The notes under the pieces are model-generated. The model made no database searches and was not told where the DNA came from. It was given only the letters and a program-made list of their open reading frames with translations. A DNA stretch of 64,000 nt, taken from contig JANQRU010000004.1 of assembly GCA_028284415.1 (NCBI GenBank), positions 1-64,000 of the forward strand, written 5' to 3'. This DNA comes from Pyrinomonadaceae bacterium (GTDB lineage: Bacteria > Acidobacteriota > Blastocatellia > Pyrinomonadales > Pyrinomonadaceae). The translations under genes were made by a program, and so were the position numbers. This document shows, piece by piece, positions 42,131 through 50,416 of this stretch. Numbering within the stretch: the first letter of the stretch is position 1; every line of letters starts with the position of its first letter.

Positions 42131-42679
42131 CTACAAAGTTTCCAAAAATTTTGGCGGAACTTCATCCACCAACCAAACTCCATTTGCCGAAACAAAAAAT
42201 TTAAATCCTTCGGCAATCATTTTCTCTGTATCAATCTTAAAAATTACAGGCTTTCCATATCTTGTTCCCACATTTCGGGCAGTTTCGATATCAGCCGAAA
42301 GATGGACGTGATGTCGCTTCATTTTTTGCAAACCGCTCTTTAAAATCAAATTGAGATTCCGTTCTGCTGTTCCATGATAGAGGAATTTCGGCGGAATTTG
42401 CTCCTCTAATCCAAGCTCAATATCAAGCGAGTGTCCCTGATTCGCACGAATTTGGGTTTTATCTTCATTGAAAGAAAAACGCTTCTTATCATTTGTCTCG
42501 ACGACCTCTTCTAATTCTGCTTTTGTAAAAATCCTTCCATTTGCTTTACTTCCTTTAATCAGTTTATCGACATCTATCCAACCGTTTTCATTTAAAAAAA
42601 CACCAGCCGCCTCGGGTTTGTGACGTAAAACGAGGCTTAAAAACTTACTTATCTTCTTTTTGCGTTTTTCGTTTATCAT
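42131..42679 (-). CDS. kptA: RNA 2'-phosphotransferase (Tpt1/KptA)
   Basis: 182 residues with the family signature through its length: SKFLSLVLRHKPEAAG, ENGWIDVDKLI, LYHGTAERNL (H-G-T), RHHVHLSADIETARNVG and ANGVWLVDEVPPKFL. The enzyme removes an internal 2'-phosphate from RNA with NAD+, giving ADP-ribose cyclic phosphate. In eukaryotes it finishes tRNA splicing; its bacterial substrate is unsettled. Seven nt from the gene upstream on the same strand. Confidence 0.93.
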   Translation of the reverse strand: MINEKRKKKISKFLSLVLRHKPEAAGVFLNENGWIDVDKLIKGSKANGRIFTKAELEEVVETNDKKRFSFNEDKTQIRANQGHSLDIELGLEEQIPPKFLYHGTAERNLNLILKSGLQKMKRHHVHLSADIETARNVGTRYGKPVIFKIDTEKMIAEGFKFFVSANGVWLVDEVPPKFLETL

Positions 42680-42686
42680 TTACTAT

Positions 42687-43733
42687 CTAACGAATTTCCA
42701 AAGTGTCATCACTTAGATTTTTCTTAAAGTAGTCGAGTATTTCACTATTTGTCTTCGTTTTGTCTATGTATGTATTTAATTGCTCAACATATGCATTCCA
42801 ATTTTTATCTAATCTGATTACAAATAAATTTCCTTCTTGTAATTCATATTTTTGCTGTTTAATTTTCAAAGTCCTTTCTATCGCATTATGCTCTACAATA
42901 AATTCTTTCTTTGATTTTGATTTGTCATTTAAAAAGTTCCATTTTATTCCATAACGAGAAATTGGATCATCGCCTCTGCTACAGCATCCCGCACCACCAA
43001 CAATGAATCCCTCTTCATATAAAATCAAAGCATAGAAAATCGGGGCTTTTACACGTTCTTTCTCTATAATTGGTGAATGAAAACCATTCAAGAACATCAA
43101 TATTCCATTGCTATTTTTTAACCTAGTCCATCCATTTCCTGTTGGAATCAGTATGTTTGGAAGTTCTTGCCATTTACCATATTTTGCCAGCAAGCGTCTT
43201 CCTTCTGCTTCAGATTGTTCTATATATTCTTTCTCTGCTTTCTTAAAGGCTATGTTTAATCTATCTAGTACCTCTCGTATTTCTTGAGGAAGATCACCTA
43301 AAAAGTTTAAGCGGATGAATCTATCTTTATTTTGAAAGACAAAAGCAGAATAAGATTCACCTTCCTTCGGTTCAATCTCTATAGCAGCCCGAGATAAACT
43401 GAAGTCAGCAAGTTTTTGTTTGATTTTTTTTAATTCTTCTTTATCTAGGGCTGCCCCTCTACTTGCCTGAGTAGCAAATTGCACACGTCGAAATGTAACA
43501 GCAACTCCATCTTTGTTAATTTCCGTATATCGATACCCTCCACGATATTTTCCACGAAATTGAAAAAGTCTGAATAAGTATTTTTCAGAACGGTGGTTTA
43601 TTGTTTTATTAAGATCAGAAAAAGTCTGGACGAAAGGATCATTTTGCGGCTCTGATTGTGCAAAAGTGTTTAGGGGAAAAACAAATACAGTCAGAAAAAT
43701 AAAAGAGACAAATTTTGAGATAATTTTTAGCAT
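42687..43733 (-). CDS. exported protein of unknown function
   Basis: 348 residues with a signal peptide (FVSFIFLTVFVFPLNTFAQ). The mature part is mixed alpha/beta with LFQFRGKYRGGYRYTEINKD and GGAGCCSRGDDPISRYG, the latter a possible metal or disulfide site. I do not recognise a domain. Gap of 7 nt to kptA downstream suggests co-transcription, and 15 nt separates it from the cyclase gene upstream. Confidence 0.6.
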   Translation of the reverse strand: MLKIISKFVSFIFLTVFVFPLNTFAQSEPQNDPFVQTFSDLNKTINHRSEKYLFRLFQFRGKYRGGYRYTEINKDGVAVTFRRVQFATQASRGAALDKEELKKIKQKLADFSLSRAAIEIEPKEGESYSAFVFQNKDRFIRLNFLGDLPQEIREVLDRLNIAFKKAEKEYIEQSEAEGRRLLAKYGKWQELPNILIPTGNGWTRLKNSNGILMFLNGFHSPIIEKERVKAPIFYALILYEEGFIVGGAGCCSRGDDPISRYGIKWNFLNDKSKSKKEFIVEHNAIERTLKIKQQKYELQEGNLFVIRLDKNWNAYVEQLNTYIDKTKTNSEILDYFKKNLSDDTLEIR

Positions 43734-43748
43734 ATTGATTTTTCTAAT

Positions 43749-44387
43749 TTATTCTATTTCACGCAAAACTGTTCTGGAAGGTGAACCATCACCCGCACCA
43801 TCGGCAATTTTTATCGGCAGACAGATTAGTTCATAATCGCCCACTGTAACTTCTCTTAAATCTAACCCCTCCAAAATTATCACTTCATCCTGCAATAAAA
43901 TTATATGAGTTTCCGGCGATTTGGCATCAAATGCCTCGACGGATAAATAATCAATTCCGACAAGTTTGATTTTTTTCTCCACTAAAACCTTCGCGGCTTC
44001 TGGTGTGATGTACGTAAAATCTTTGCGAAAACCTTGGTCAAAATCCGTCCAAAATTCAGAGTTTCTTGTTTTGAATAAAACTCTTTCGACATTTTCTAAA
44101 TCCTCAACGTGCTTCGGCTCGATCGCCATCACATCATCTGCCAGTTCGACAACGCGACACTTGCCGATGAGCGTATGCAGATCAAGATCAATGATCTTTT
44201 TTGTACCTTCGATAAAATGATTCGGCGAATCAACGTGAGTTCCTGTATGAACACCCATGCAAATTTGAGAAACATTTGCGTTATCTCCCTTTTCCAACGA
44301 AAGTTTCAAATCAATCTGCACATTTGGGTCTCCTTCATAAACCGGAGTTTTCTCTGAAATTGGAACAGTTACATCATAAATTTTCAT
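43749..44387 (-). CDS. cyclase-family metal-dependent hydrolase (kynurenine-formamidase-like)
   Basis: 212 residues. The family zinc motif H-x-G-T-H-x-D-x-P-x-H is intact (VHTGTHVDSPNHF, ~46-58), with conserved later segments (FKTRNSEFW, VGIDYLSVEAFD and ICLPIKIADGAGDGSPSR). KynB-like members hydrolyse N-formylkynurenine, but many act on other amides or lactones, and no tryptophan-catabolic genes are nearby. First gene of a minus-strand run; the octamer repeat lies in its leader. Confidence 0.85.
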   Translation of the reverse strand: MKIYDVTVPISEKTPVYEGDPNVQIDLKLSLEKGDNANVSQICMGVHTGTHVDSPNHFIEGTKKIIDLDLHTLIGKCRVVELADDVMAIEPKHVEDLENVERVLFKTRNSEFWTDFDQGFRKDFTYITPEAAKVLVEKKIKLVGIDYLSVEAFDAKSPETHIILLQDEVIILEGLDLREVTVGDYELICLPIKIADGAGDGSPSRTVLREIE

Positions 44388-44395
44388 AATTTGTA

Positions 44396-44421
44396 GATTG
44401 TAAATCGTAAATCGTAAATTG
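44396..44421. repeat. short tandem repeat of the TTACGATT family
   Basis: Period-8 repeat gtaaatcg repeated about three times in the divergent spacer between the cyclase and GNAT genes. Related copies occur inside mqnA (~45196-45231) and just before mqnC (~49036-49070). Confidence 0.7.
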
Positions 44422-44454
44422 TCAGTATTTTGTTGAATTTGTTAAAAATGATTT

Positions 44455-44736
44455 ATGGAAATAAAACACGAAGAAAATGAAAGAAAAGGAGCATTTTTTG
44501 TCGAACGCGATGGCGAGCGTTTGGCAGAAATGACTTATTCAAAGGCAGGAAAAAGCCGTATAATCATTGACCACACGGAAGTTGACGATTCTTTGCGTGG
44601 CGAAGGAATCGGTAAACAGCTTGTCGAAAAAGGTGTAAATTTTGCACGGGAAAATGAACTGACAGTCTTACCACTTTGTCCTTTTGCAAAAGCTATAATT
44701 GATAAAACTCCCGAATATCAAGATGTTTTGAAGTAA
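44455..44736 (+). CDS. small GNAT-like N-acetyltransferase (YjdJ type)
   Basis: 93 residues. The compact form of the GNAT fold has the acetyl-CoA loop DDSLRGEGIGKQLVEKG (~45-62) and the conserved C-terminal LPLCPFAKAIIDKTPEYQD (~76-94). These small proteins are widespread and poorly characterised. Six nt before mqnA, so probably co-transcribed. Confidence 0.9.
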   Translation: MEIKHEENERKGAFFVERDGERLAEMTYSKAGKSRIIIDHTEVDDSLRGEGIGKQLVEKGVNFARENELTVLPLCPFAKAIIDKTPEYQDVLK

Positions 44737-44742
44737 AACATT

Positions 44743-45561
44743 ATGTCCGAACAGAGAATCTCAGCATCAAGTTATTCAAATACTGCACCGCTTATTTGGT
44801 CATTTCTCTACGGATCAAAGCGTGGAAAATATGAGGTAATTTTGGATACCGCCCCCGCACGTTCGGCTGAATTGTTAGCTCAAAATCGTGTTGATGCTGC
44901 ACTCGTTCCCGTTATTGCTTATCAACTAATTGAGGATGTTCGATTGATTCCCGATGTCTGCGTCGGTGCAAAAAAACAGGTCAGAAGTGTTTGTCTCGTA
45001 ACAAAAGGAAAAGACTTAGAAAACGTTAAATCGGTTTCGCTCGATATTTCATCAAAAACATCCGTCGCTCTCACAAAAATAATCTTCCGCGAATTTTTAG
45101 GTTTTGAACCAAAATGGATTGATGCAAAACCCGACATAGACAAAATGCTCGAAGAATCTGATTGTGCCCTTTTAATCGGTGATCCGGCACTGCTTATTAA
45201 TTACAAGTTACGAATTACGAATTACGAATTGCATGTTTTTGATTTAGTCGAGCTTTGGCGAAAATTTACGGGCTTTGGATTTGTCTTTGCAATGTGGATG
45301 ACGCGAAATGAAACTTGCGAAATTGATTTTGCTGAAGCACGCGATGAAGGTTTGCAACATTTGGATGAAATTATTGCGAATTATGAAGATGAAATAAAAT
45401 TATCATATGAAGATTTTACAAAATATTTAATGGAAAACATTTCATTTTCAGTTGATGAATCAATGCAGAAAGGTTTGGAGCTTTACTTTAAACTTGCCCA
45501 TAAACATAAACTTATAGAATCTCAAAAACCTCTGCAATTTATTGCAAGTACAAAAAGCTGA
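44743..45561 (+). CDS. mqnA: chorismate dehydratase of the futalosine pathway
   Basis: 272 residues. MqnA converts chorismate to 3-[(1-carboxyvinyl)oxy]benzoate, the first step of futalosine-dependent menaquinone synthesis. The periplasmic-binding-like fold shows ISASSYSNTAPLIW, APARSAELLAQNRVDAALVP and CALLIGDPALL. An in-frame insert NYKLRITNYELH (~147-160), encoded by a short tandem repeat, sits between GDPALL and the conserved DLVELW segment. Its last 23 nt overlap the convergent gene at 45539. mqnC lies 3.5 kb downstream. Confidence 0.92.
   Translation: MSEQRISASSYSNTAPLIWSFLYGSKRGKYEVILDTAPARSAELLAQNRVDAALVPVIAYQLIEDVRLIPDVCVGAKKQVRSVCLVTKGKDLENVKSVSLDISSKTSVALTKIIFREFLGFEPKWIDAKPDIDKMLEESDCALLIGDPALLINYKLRITNYELHVFDLVELWRKFTGFGFVFAMWMTRNETCEIDFAEARDEGLQHLDEIIANYEDEIKLSYEDFTKYLMENISFSVDESMQKGLELYFKLAHKHKLIESQKPLQFIASTKS
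45196..45231. repeat. octamer repeat ATTACGAA inside mqnA
   Basis: About three and a half copies of attacgaa inserted in frame in the mqnA coding sequence, giving the peptide RITNYEL. Same family as the repeats at 44396-44421 and 49036-49070. Confidence 0.8.
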
Positions 45562-45820
45562 TAACGATTGCGGCAATTCCTGTAAACCAAAGTGGGAATA
45601 CTATGAACTGTCCGCCTCCATCGGCATAAACCCAACGTTCGACAGGTGTTACATCTTTTTGAATCGCACGAAAAATTACGTCAAAACCCAATATAAAACC
45701 GCCAAACATACTCCAAAAAATCAAGTCACTTTCCGTTCCTAAAACCCAATCGGTAATACAAGCGGTTAATGCCCCGCTCAGTAAATACATAATTATTCCG
45801 ACAATATTGAATCTAAACAT
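45539..45820 (-). CDS. small integral membrane protein
   Basis: 93 residues with three hydrophobic helices (FNIVGIIMYLLSGALTACI, LIFWSMFGGFILGFDVIF, FPLWFTGIAAIVISFLYL). GAGGTG precedes the ATG. The 3' end overlaps mqnA by 23 nt on the other strand. No family recognised. Confidence 0.65.
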   Translation of the reverse strand: MFRFNIVGIIMYLLSGALTACITDWVLGTESDLIFWSMFGGFILGFDVIFRAIQKDVTPVERWVYADGGGQFIVFPLWFTGIAAIVISFLYLQ

Positions 45821-45887
45821 TTTACATTCACCTCAAAATTAAATTCTGTTGAAGTGAACGCAAATGTTTTGAATAACTTGCAGGAAA

Positions 45888-48158
45888 TTATTTTTCGCCC
45901 TTTTTAACGAGAACGACTGTTTTGAGAGATTCTTTGGCGATGACTTCAGGGATGCTTCCGAAGAGGATTTGTTTGAAGCGGTGTTCTGTTGCACCAAGCA
46001 TAATTGCGTCGTGATTTTTGGATTCTTCGAGGATTCCTTGAGCGACGGATTTATTGCGGATTATTTCAGTCTTTATCTCTAAGCCGTTTTCGCTTGAAAC
46101 TCTTTCGACGGCTTTATTGAGAATTTTGCTTGTTCCCTCAACAATTGATTCACCCGAATTTGGCGGCACAATACTGCAAAATGTCATCGAGCCTTCTCTT
46201 GAGCGAATGATCGAAGCGGCGTATTGTTCGGCTTGAATAGCGTGTTTTCCGCCCGCTGTTGGTAAAAGCCAATTTTTCAAATCACTTCCGGCAACGACTT
46301 TGGCGAGCAGTATGTCTGTTCTAGCACTGCTGACGACCGTATCAGCAACCTCACCCAAAATTCGCTCTGATGTTGTTGTAAATCCTTTCCATCCCATAAT
46401 TATTAAATCGCATTCGAGTTGCTGTGCGGATTCGATGATCGAACGGGCGGCATCGTGAGCAACATCAATTTGTGACTTGAAAGGAATGTTATTTTCGTCC
46501 GCGTATTTATTCGCCATCTCCAGAATCGGACGCTCTTTCGTTACATAAAAATCATTGCTGAAATTTTCGCGGTTTGGTGATAACTGTTCGGGAACGACAG
46601 CGATTCGCAAGCCGATAATTTCACCGTCGCGTTCTTTGGCAATGGCGTGAGCGATTTCAAGAAGTTGCGGAACATTCGCGGGATTTGAGAGCGTAACGAG
46701 AATCCTGTATTTAACTTTTTCGGGCAGTTGCGATGAATGAATCGAAACAGGTTCGTAAAAAGCATCTTCCAGAGTCTCGACTTCTTCGGGTTCTTTTCCT
46801 TTGATAAGTAAAAACGCAACCAGACCGATTGCCAAAGAGCCTGCTGCTAAAATTACAGGTAAAATCCCGTAAAAACCTTGCGTATCCCAAAGTTGTAAGG
46901 AACTCTGAATAAGCAAATAGAGATTGGATAAAATCCCTAAAATCGGCAGAAGCGGAACAAGCGGAACGCGAAAAGGTCTTTCGATATGCGGATATTTTCG
47001 GCGGTGAACAATCAAAGCCGCGTTGACCATAATCAATGCGAGCAGTAAAACAGCGTTTGCAAAATCCGCCAAACCTTTTAAAGATAAGCCGATTATGAAA
47101 GCAAAAATTGTCGCACCAACAAGAACAGTTGCGGGAATTGGCGTTTTTGTTTTTTGATTGACACGGCTAAAAAATTCGGGAAAATGTCCGAGTTGGCTCA
47201 TTGCAAAAGACACGCGCGAGCCAGCCATTATTGAAGCATTTGTTGCTGAAACCATCGAAAATAATCCACCCGCTACGATAACCATTCCGCCGATGCTTCC
47301 CAAAAATAATTTTGCCGCTTCCCCCATCGCAGCTTCATCGTATTCGGTTAGATTCGCCGCGATTATTACGAGTACAACGAGCGTATAAAGCACCGTGACG
47401 ATTCCCATCGAAAGAAATATCGAACGCGGAATTGTTTTGACGGGATTGATGATTTCTCCGGCAGAAGCAGCGATTGCCGAAAAACCGAAAAAGGTTATAA
47501 AAACAAGGGTCGCCGTGCTTCCGATTTTTACAATGTCGGTGCTGAATTTATTGTAAACGTCATTGAGATCAACACTTCCAAGTCCACCAACAACAAACCA
47601 CATCAACAAAACGACCTTTGCAATTGTTACGACAATTTGGAAACTTCCCGATTCCTTTGTTCCCTTTACATTAAGAAGTGTGAGCAAAACGAGAGCGATA
47701 ATTCCCGTGATCGACTCGATCGGTGCGTGCCAGATAAATTCGGCAAAATAGCTTGAAAATGTTGCTAGATAAAAACCGCAGGAAGATGTGTAACCGAGAA
47801 AAAGTGCGAATCCGACGAGAAATGCCATCGGTGCTGAGAAAGTTTTGCGTGCGTATAGATAACCTTCGCCCGAGTTCGGATAGATCGAAACAAACTCACA
47901 ATAAGTTAAAGCTGTAAAAAGTGCGACGACCGCCGCTAAAAGGAATGAAACTATCGCCGCCGAACCGACATTTTGGATTGCCAATCCCGAGAGAGAGAAA
48001 ATCCCCGCTGCGATCATTGTCCCCACGCCGATCGCCATTGCCGAAATCAAACCCAAATCGCGGCTTAATTCGGTTTCGATATTTATATGCTTGTTTTCCG
48101 CCACACTAAAAACTTCTGGTGATACTACTTGCCGAAAAATATCTTGAGAAATTAACAC
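45888..48158 (-). CDS. APC-family amino-acid permease fused to two universal-stress (Usp) domains
   Basis: 756 residues. The first ~450 are an APC permease with about 12 transmembrane helices (GLISAMAIGVGTMIAAGIFS near residue 36 is the family's TM1). Then come two UspA-like cytoplasmic domains: the first with DLIIMGWKGFTTTSERILGE (~585), the second ending DAIMLGATEHRFKQILFGSI (~725), both matching the ATP-binding G-x2-G-x9-G pattern. Such fusions are known and are thought to regulate transport by nucleotide binding. The frame opens at GTG 48158 with no clear ribosome site; a GTG at 48104 is an alternative. Confidence 0.9.
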   Translation of the reverse strand: MLISQDIFRQVVSPEVFSVAENKHINIETELSRDLGLISAMAIGVGTMIAAGIFSLSGLAIQNVGSAAIVSFLLAAVVALFTALTYCEFVSIYPNSGEGYLYARKTFSAPMAFLVGFALFLGYTSSCGFYLATFSSYFAEFIWHAPIESITGIIALVLLTLLNVKGTKESGSFQIVVTIAKVVLLMWFVVGGLGSVDLNDVYNKFSTDIVKIGSTATLVFITFFGFSAIAASAGEIINPVKTIPRSIFLSMGIVTVLYTLVVLVIIAANLTEYDEAAMGEAAKLFLGSIGGMVIVAGGLFSMVSATNASIMAGSRVSFAMSQLGHFPEFFSRVNQKTKTPIPATVLVGATIFAFIIGLSLKGLADFANAVLLLALIMVNAALIVHRRKYPHIERPFRVPLVPLLPILGILSNLYLLIQSSLQLWDTQGFYGILPVILAAGSLAIGLVAFLLIKGKEPEEVETLEDAFYEPVSIHSSQLPEKVKYRILVTLSNPANVPQLLEIAHAIAKERDGEIIGLRIAVVPEQLSPNRENFSNDFYVTKERPILEMANKYADENNIPFKSQIDVAHDAARSIIESAQQLECDLIIMGWKGFTTTSERILGEVADTVVSSARTDILLAKVVAGSDLKNWLLPTAGGKHAIQAEQYAASIIRSREGSMTFCSIVPPNSGESIVEGTSKILNKAVERVSSENGLEIKTEIIRNKSVAQGILEESKNHDAIMLGATEHRFKQILFGSIPEVIAKESLKTVVLVKKGEK

Positions 48159-48264
48159 AAAATAAAAACGGCTTCAAAAAGGGGCATTTTTTGAAAGATA
48201 TAATTATAGTCCTCTAAATATTTTCGTCAATGGAAGGTCAGCAAATATCTTACTTCAAAAAAAT

Positions 48265-48291
48265 AGCCTTCCGTTTTTTCAACGAAAGGCT
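48265..48291 (-). terminator. intrinsic terminator after the first mini-gene
   Basis: AGCCTTTCGTT and AACGGAAGGCT arms (one mismatch) around a short loop, followed on the minus strand by a run of T. It lies about 58 nt past the stop of the mini-gene at 48349-48450. Confidence 0.7.
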
Positions 48292-48348
48292 TTCAAGTTT
48301 TGATTTTTCAAAAGAAAAATGGGGAGAGCTTGCTGGGGGAATCGGGGG

Positions 48349-48450
48349 TTAAAACAATCCTGACACAAACATCAGAAACCATCCTGCTATCACTATAAAT
48401 GCCAACAATGCTATATCATCAATAATTGCGTTTTGTTCTGATTTTTCCAT
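48349..48450 (-). CDS. 33-residue single-span membrane protein
   Basis: An ATG preceded by purine-rich GAGAGATAGAGA opens a 33-codon frame: a polar start (MEKSEQNAIIDD) and one hydrophobic helix (IALLAFIVIAGWFLMFVSG). It resembles the mini-protein at 48740-48844 in size, topology and the D-I-x-L-x2-F...W-x-L pattern. A terminator follows. Such tiny proteins often stabilise a larger membrane complex. No partner can be named. Confidence 0.55.
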   Translation of the reverse strand: MEKSEQNAIIDDIALLAFIVIAGWFLMFVSGLF

Positions 48451-48739
48451 TTTTCTCTATCTCTCTTTTATAAAAATATGTATTTGAAATTAAATTTTTC
48501 ACCCTTGAAATCAAGGACTCAAATAATAGACGCGAGAAAATATTTTTTTGGCGTAATTTTTTTGAAAATTTTTAGCTTTTAATAATTTGTGGGCTTTTTT
48601 GACACGGAAAAATCAATCAATCTGAACGAAATTTGAACAGATTTATGCCAATATGACTTAGCATTTTAGCTATGTCATAGGTGTTTTTTAGTTTTTACAA
48701 TCTAACTTTTGTGCTCAGAGGTTCAGAGTGAGTTTCTTT

Positions 48740-48844
48740 CTACCGGAAGATATTTGAATGGAATAAAAGTAGCCAAATCGCCGTAAATACAAAGACGATC
48801 AAGCCAATGTCACTTCCTCGAAATTGTTGTTCTTGTTCTCTCAT
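48740..48844 (-). CDS. 34-residue single-span membrane protein, paralogue of the previous
   Basis: Starts at ATG 48844, an internal ATG of a longer open frame that has no ribosome site. MREQEQQFRGSD is followed by one helix (IGLIVFVFTAIWLLLFHS). The alignment with the neighbour (DIGLIVFVFTAIWLLLF against DIALLAFIVIAGWFLMF) supports a real duplicated gene. Function unknown. Confidence 0.5.
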   Translation of the reverse strand: MREQEQQFRGSDIGLIVFVFTAIWLLLFHSNIFR

Positions 48845-49072
48845 TTTATGAAATTTTCCGTTTGTTTTTATCTTTTTTCGACCAATTTGGGAGATGAGTG
48901 TAAAAACACTAAACTCTTTGGTATAAGATTTGTAATACAATCATTGTGCCATGATAGAAATTCGCCAATGCCATAAAAACGGATTCATATGAAGATTGGC
49001 TTTTGCAAACTGCAATTCGGCTTGGCAAAATGGGAAATTAATTACGATTTATCAATTACGAATTACGAAAAA

Positions 49073-50215
49073 ATGAGCAACATTCAACCAATTTTAGATA
49101 AAGTTTTAGACGGCGAACGTATGACCGCCGAGGAATGCACAACGCTTTTGGAATCAAACGATTTTGTACGCATCGGTTTAGCGGCGGACGAAATTCGCAT
49201 GCGAAAGAATCCGAAAGACATCGTTACATATATCATTGACCGCAACATCAATTACACAAATGTCTGCAATGTCGTCTGCACATTCTGTGCATTTTACCGA
49301 CGACAAGGAAAACCCGACACATACGTTCATTCAATCGGAGAAATTTGTAAACGAATTGACGAAACAATCGCCCTCGGCGGAACAGGCGTTTTGATGCAAG
49401 GCGGTTTGCATCCCGATTTTAATATCGAATGGTATGAAGATTTGCTCTCGACCTTGCACGAAAAATATCCCAACTTTCAATTGCATTGTTTCTCACCGCC
49501 TGAAATTCATAACATACATTTAATTTCAGGTTTGGATTACGAGACAATTATGCAACGTCTCAAAGATGCTGGATTAAACTCTATGCCCGGCGGCGGTGGC
49601 GAAATCCTCGACGATGAAGTTCGCAAAAGAGTTTCGACAAAATGTACAACGCAAGAATGGCTCGACGTAATGCGTGCCACACACAAAGTCGGATTGCGTT
49701 CGACAGGAACAATGATGTTTGGCATCGGTGATAAAATCGAACATCGTGTCCGACACCTTCAAAGAATTCGTGACGTTCAAGACGAAACGGGTGGTTTCAC
49801 AGCGTTTATTCCTTGGACTTTCCAAAGAGAAAACACCGCGTTGGGACGCAAAATTACCGAAGAACCAACAGGAATTGATTATCTAAAAATGCTCTCAGTT
49901 TCGCGTCTGTTTTTAGACAACATACAACACATCCAATCTTCTTGGCTAACGCAAGGCTTACGTTTGGGACAAACCGCACTTCGCTTCGGTGCTGACGATA
50001 TGGGCTCGATCATGATCGAAGAAAACGTTGTTTCCGCCGCCGGTGCAAACACCCACGCCAACGAAAAAGAACTCCGCTACCAAATCCGCGAAGCAAGCTT
50101 CAAACCGCAACAGAGAGATATTTTATTCAATTATGTTGACCGCGAAGATATTCAAAAAGTTGATAAAAGCGATTCAATGAAATTAAAAGAATTGAGTGTG
50201 GCATTTGCTGATTAA
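49073..50215 (+). CDS. mqnC: cyclic dehypoxanthinyl futalosine synthase (radical SAM)
   Basis: About 380 residues from ATG 49073 (MSNIQPILDK); the frame extends upstream through the octamer repeat, which I exclude. Radical-SAM cluster motif C-x3-C-x2-C is in NVCNVVCTFCAFYRR (~63), with QGGLHPDF (~108) and MPGGGGEIL (~170), the pattern of MqnC rather than MqnE. It closes the second ring in futalosine-pathway menaquinone synthesis. Together with mqnA it shows this organism uses that route. Confidence 0.92.
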   Translation: MSNIQPILDKVLDGERMTAEECTTLLESNDFVRIGLAADEIRMRKNPKDIVTYIIDRNINYTNVCNVVCTFCAFYRRQGKPDTYVHSIGEICKRIDETIALGGTGVLMQGGLHPDFNIEWYEDLLSTLHEKYPNFQLHCFSPPEIHNIHLISGLDYETIMQRLKDAGLNSMPGGGGEILDDEVRKRVSTKCTTQEWLDVMRATHKVGLRSTGTMMFGIGDKIEHRVRHLQRIRDVQDETGGFTAFIPWTFQRENTALGRKITEEPTGIDYLKMLSVSRLFLDNIQHIQSSWLTQGLRLGQTALRFGADDMGSIMIEENVVSAAGANTHANEKELRYQIREASFKPQQRDILFNYVDREDIQKVDKSDSMKLKELSVAFAD

Positions 50216-50219
50216 TTTA

Positions 50220-50292
50220 AGCCACGAATAAACACGAAAATGCACGAATGAGATTGATTTCTTGTTCGTGTTTTTTTGTGTCTGTTCGTGGC
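50220..50292. repeat. imperfect inverted repeat after mqnC
   Basis: AGCCACGAATAAACACGAAA on the left and the near-complement TTTTTGTGTCTGTTCGTGGCT on the right, here given in part. It could fold into a long hairpin and end mqnC transcription; it also resembles dispersed CACGAA filler repeats. Confidence 0.55.
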
Positions 50293-50416
50293 TAATTCCA
50301 TCTATTACAAAACTCTTACAATTCTCTACCCGAAAACCTGTTAGGATTGAAATTGACGCACAATCCCCTTTTTTCCTTGCGTTGAAATTTATAGCAATTA
50401 TAAGAGGTTTTATTTA

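Larger units (their letters stand above)
48159..48988. other. 830-bp intergenic region holding two mini-genes and a terminator
   Basis: Between the permease start and mqnC. Apart from the two small membrane-protein genes (48349-48450, 48740-48844) and the hairpin at 48265-48291, the sequence is very AT-rich and I see nothing else that can be supported. Confidence 0.6.
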
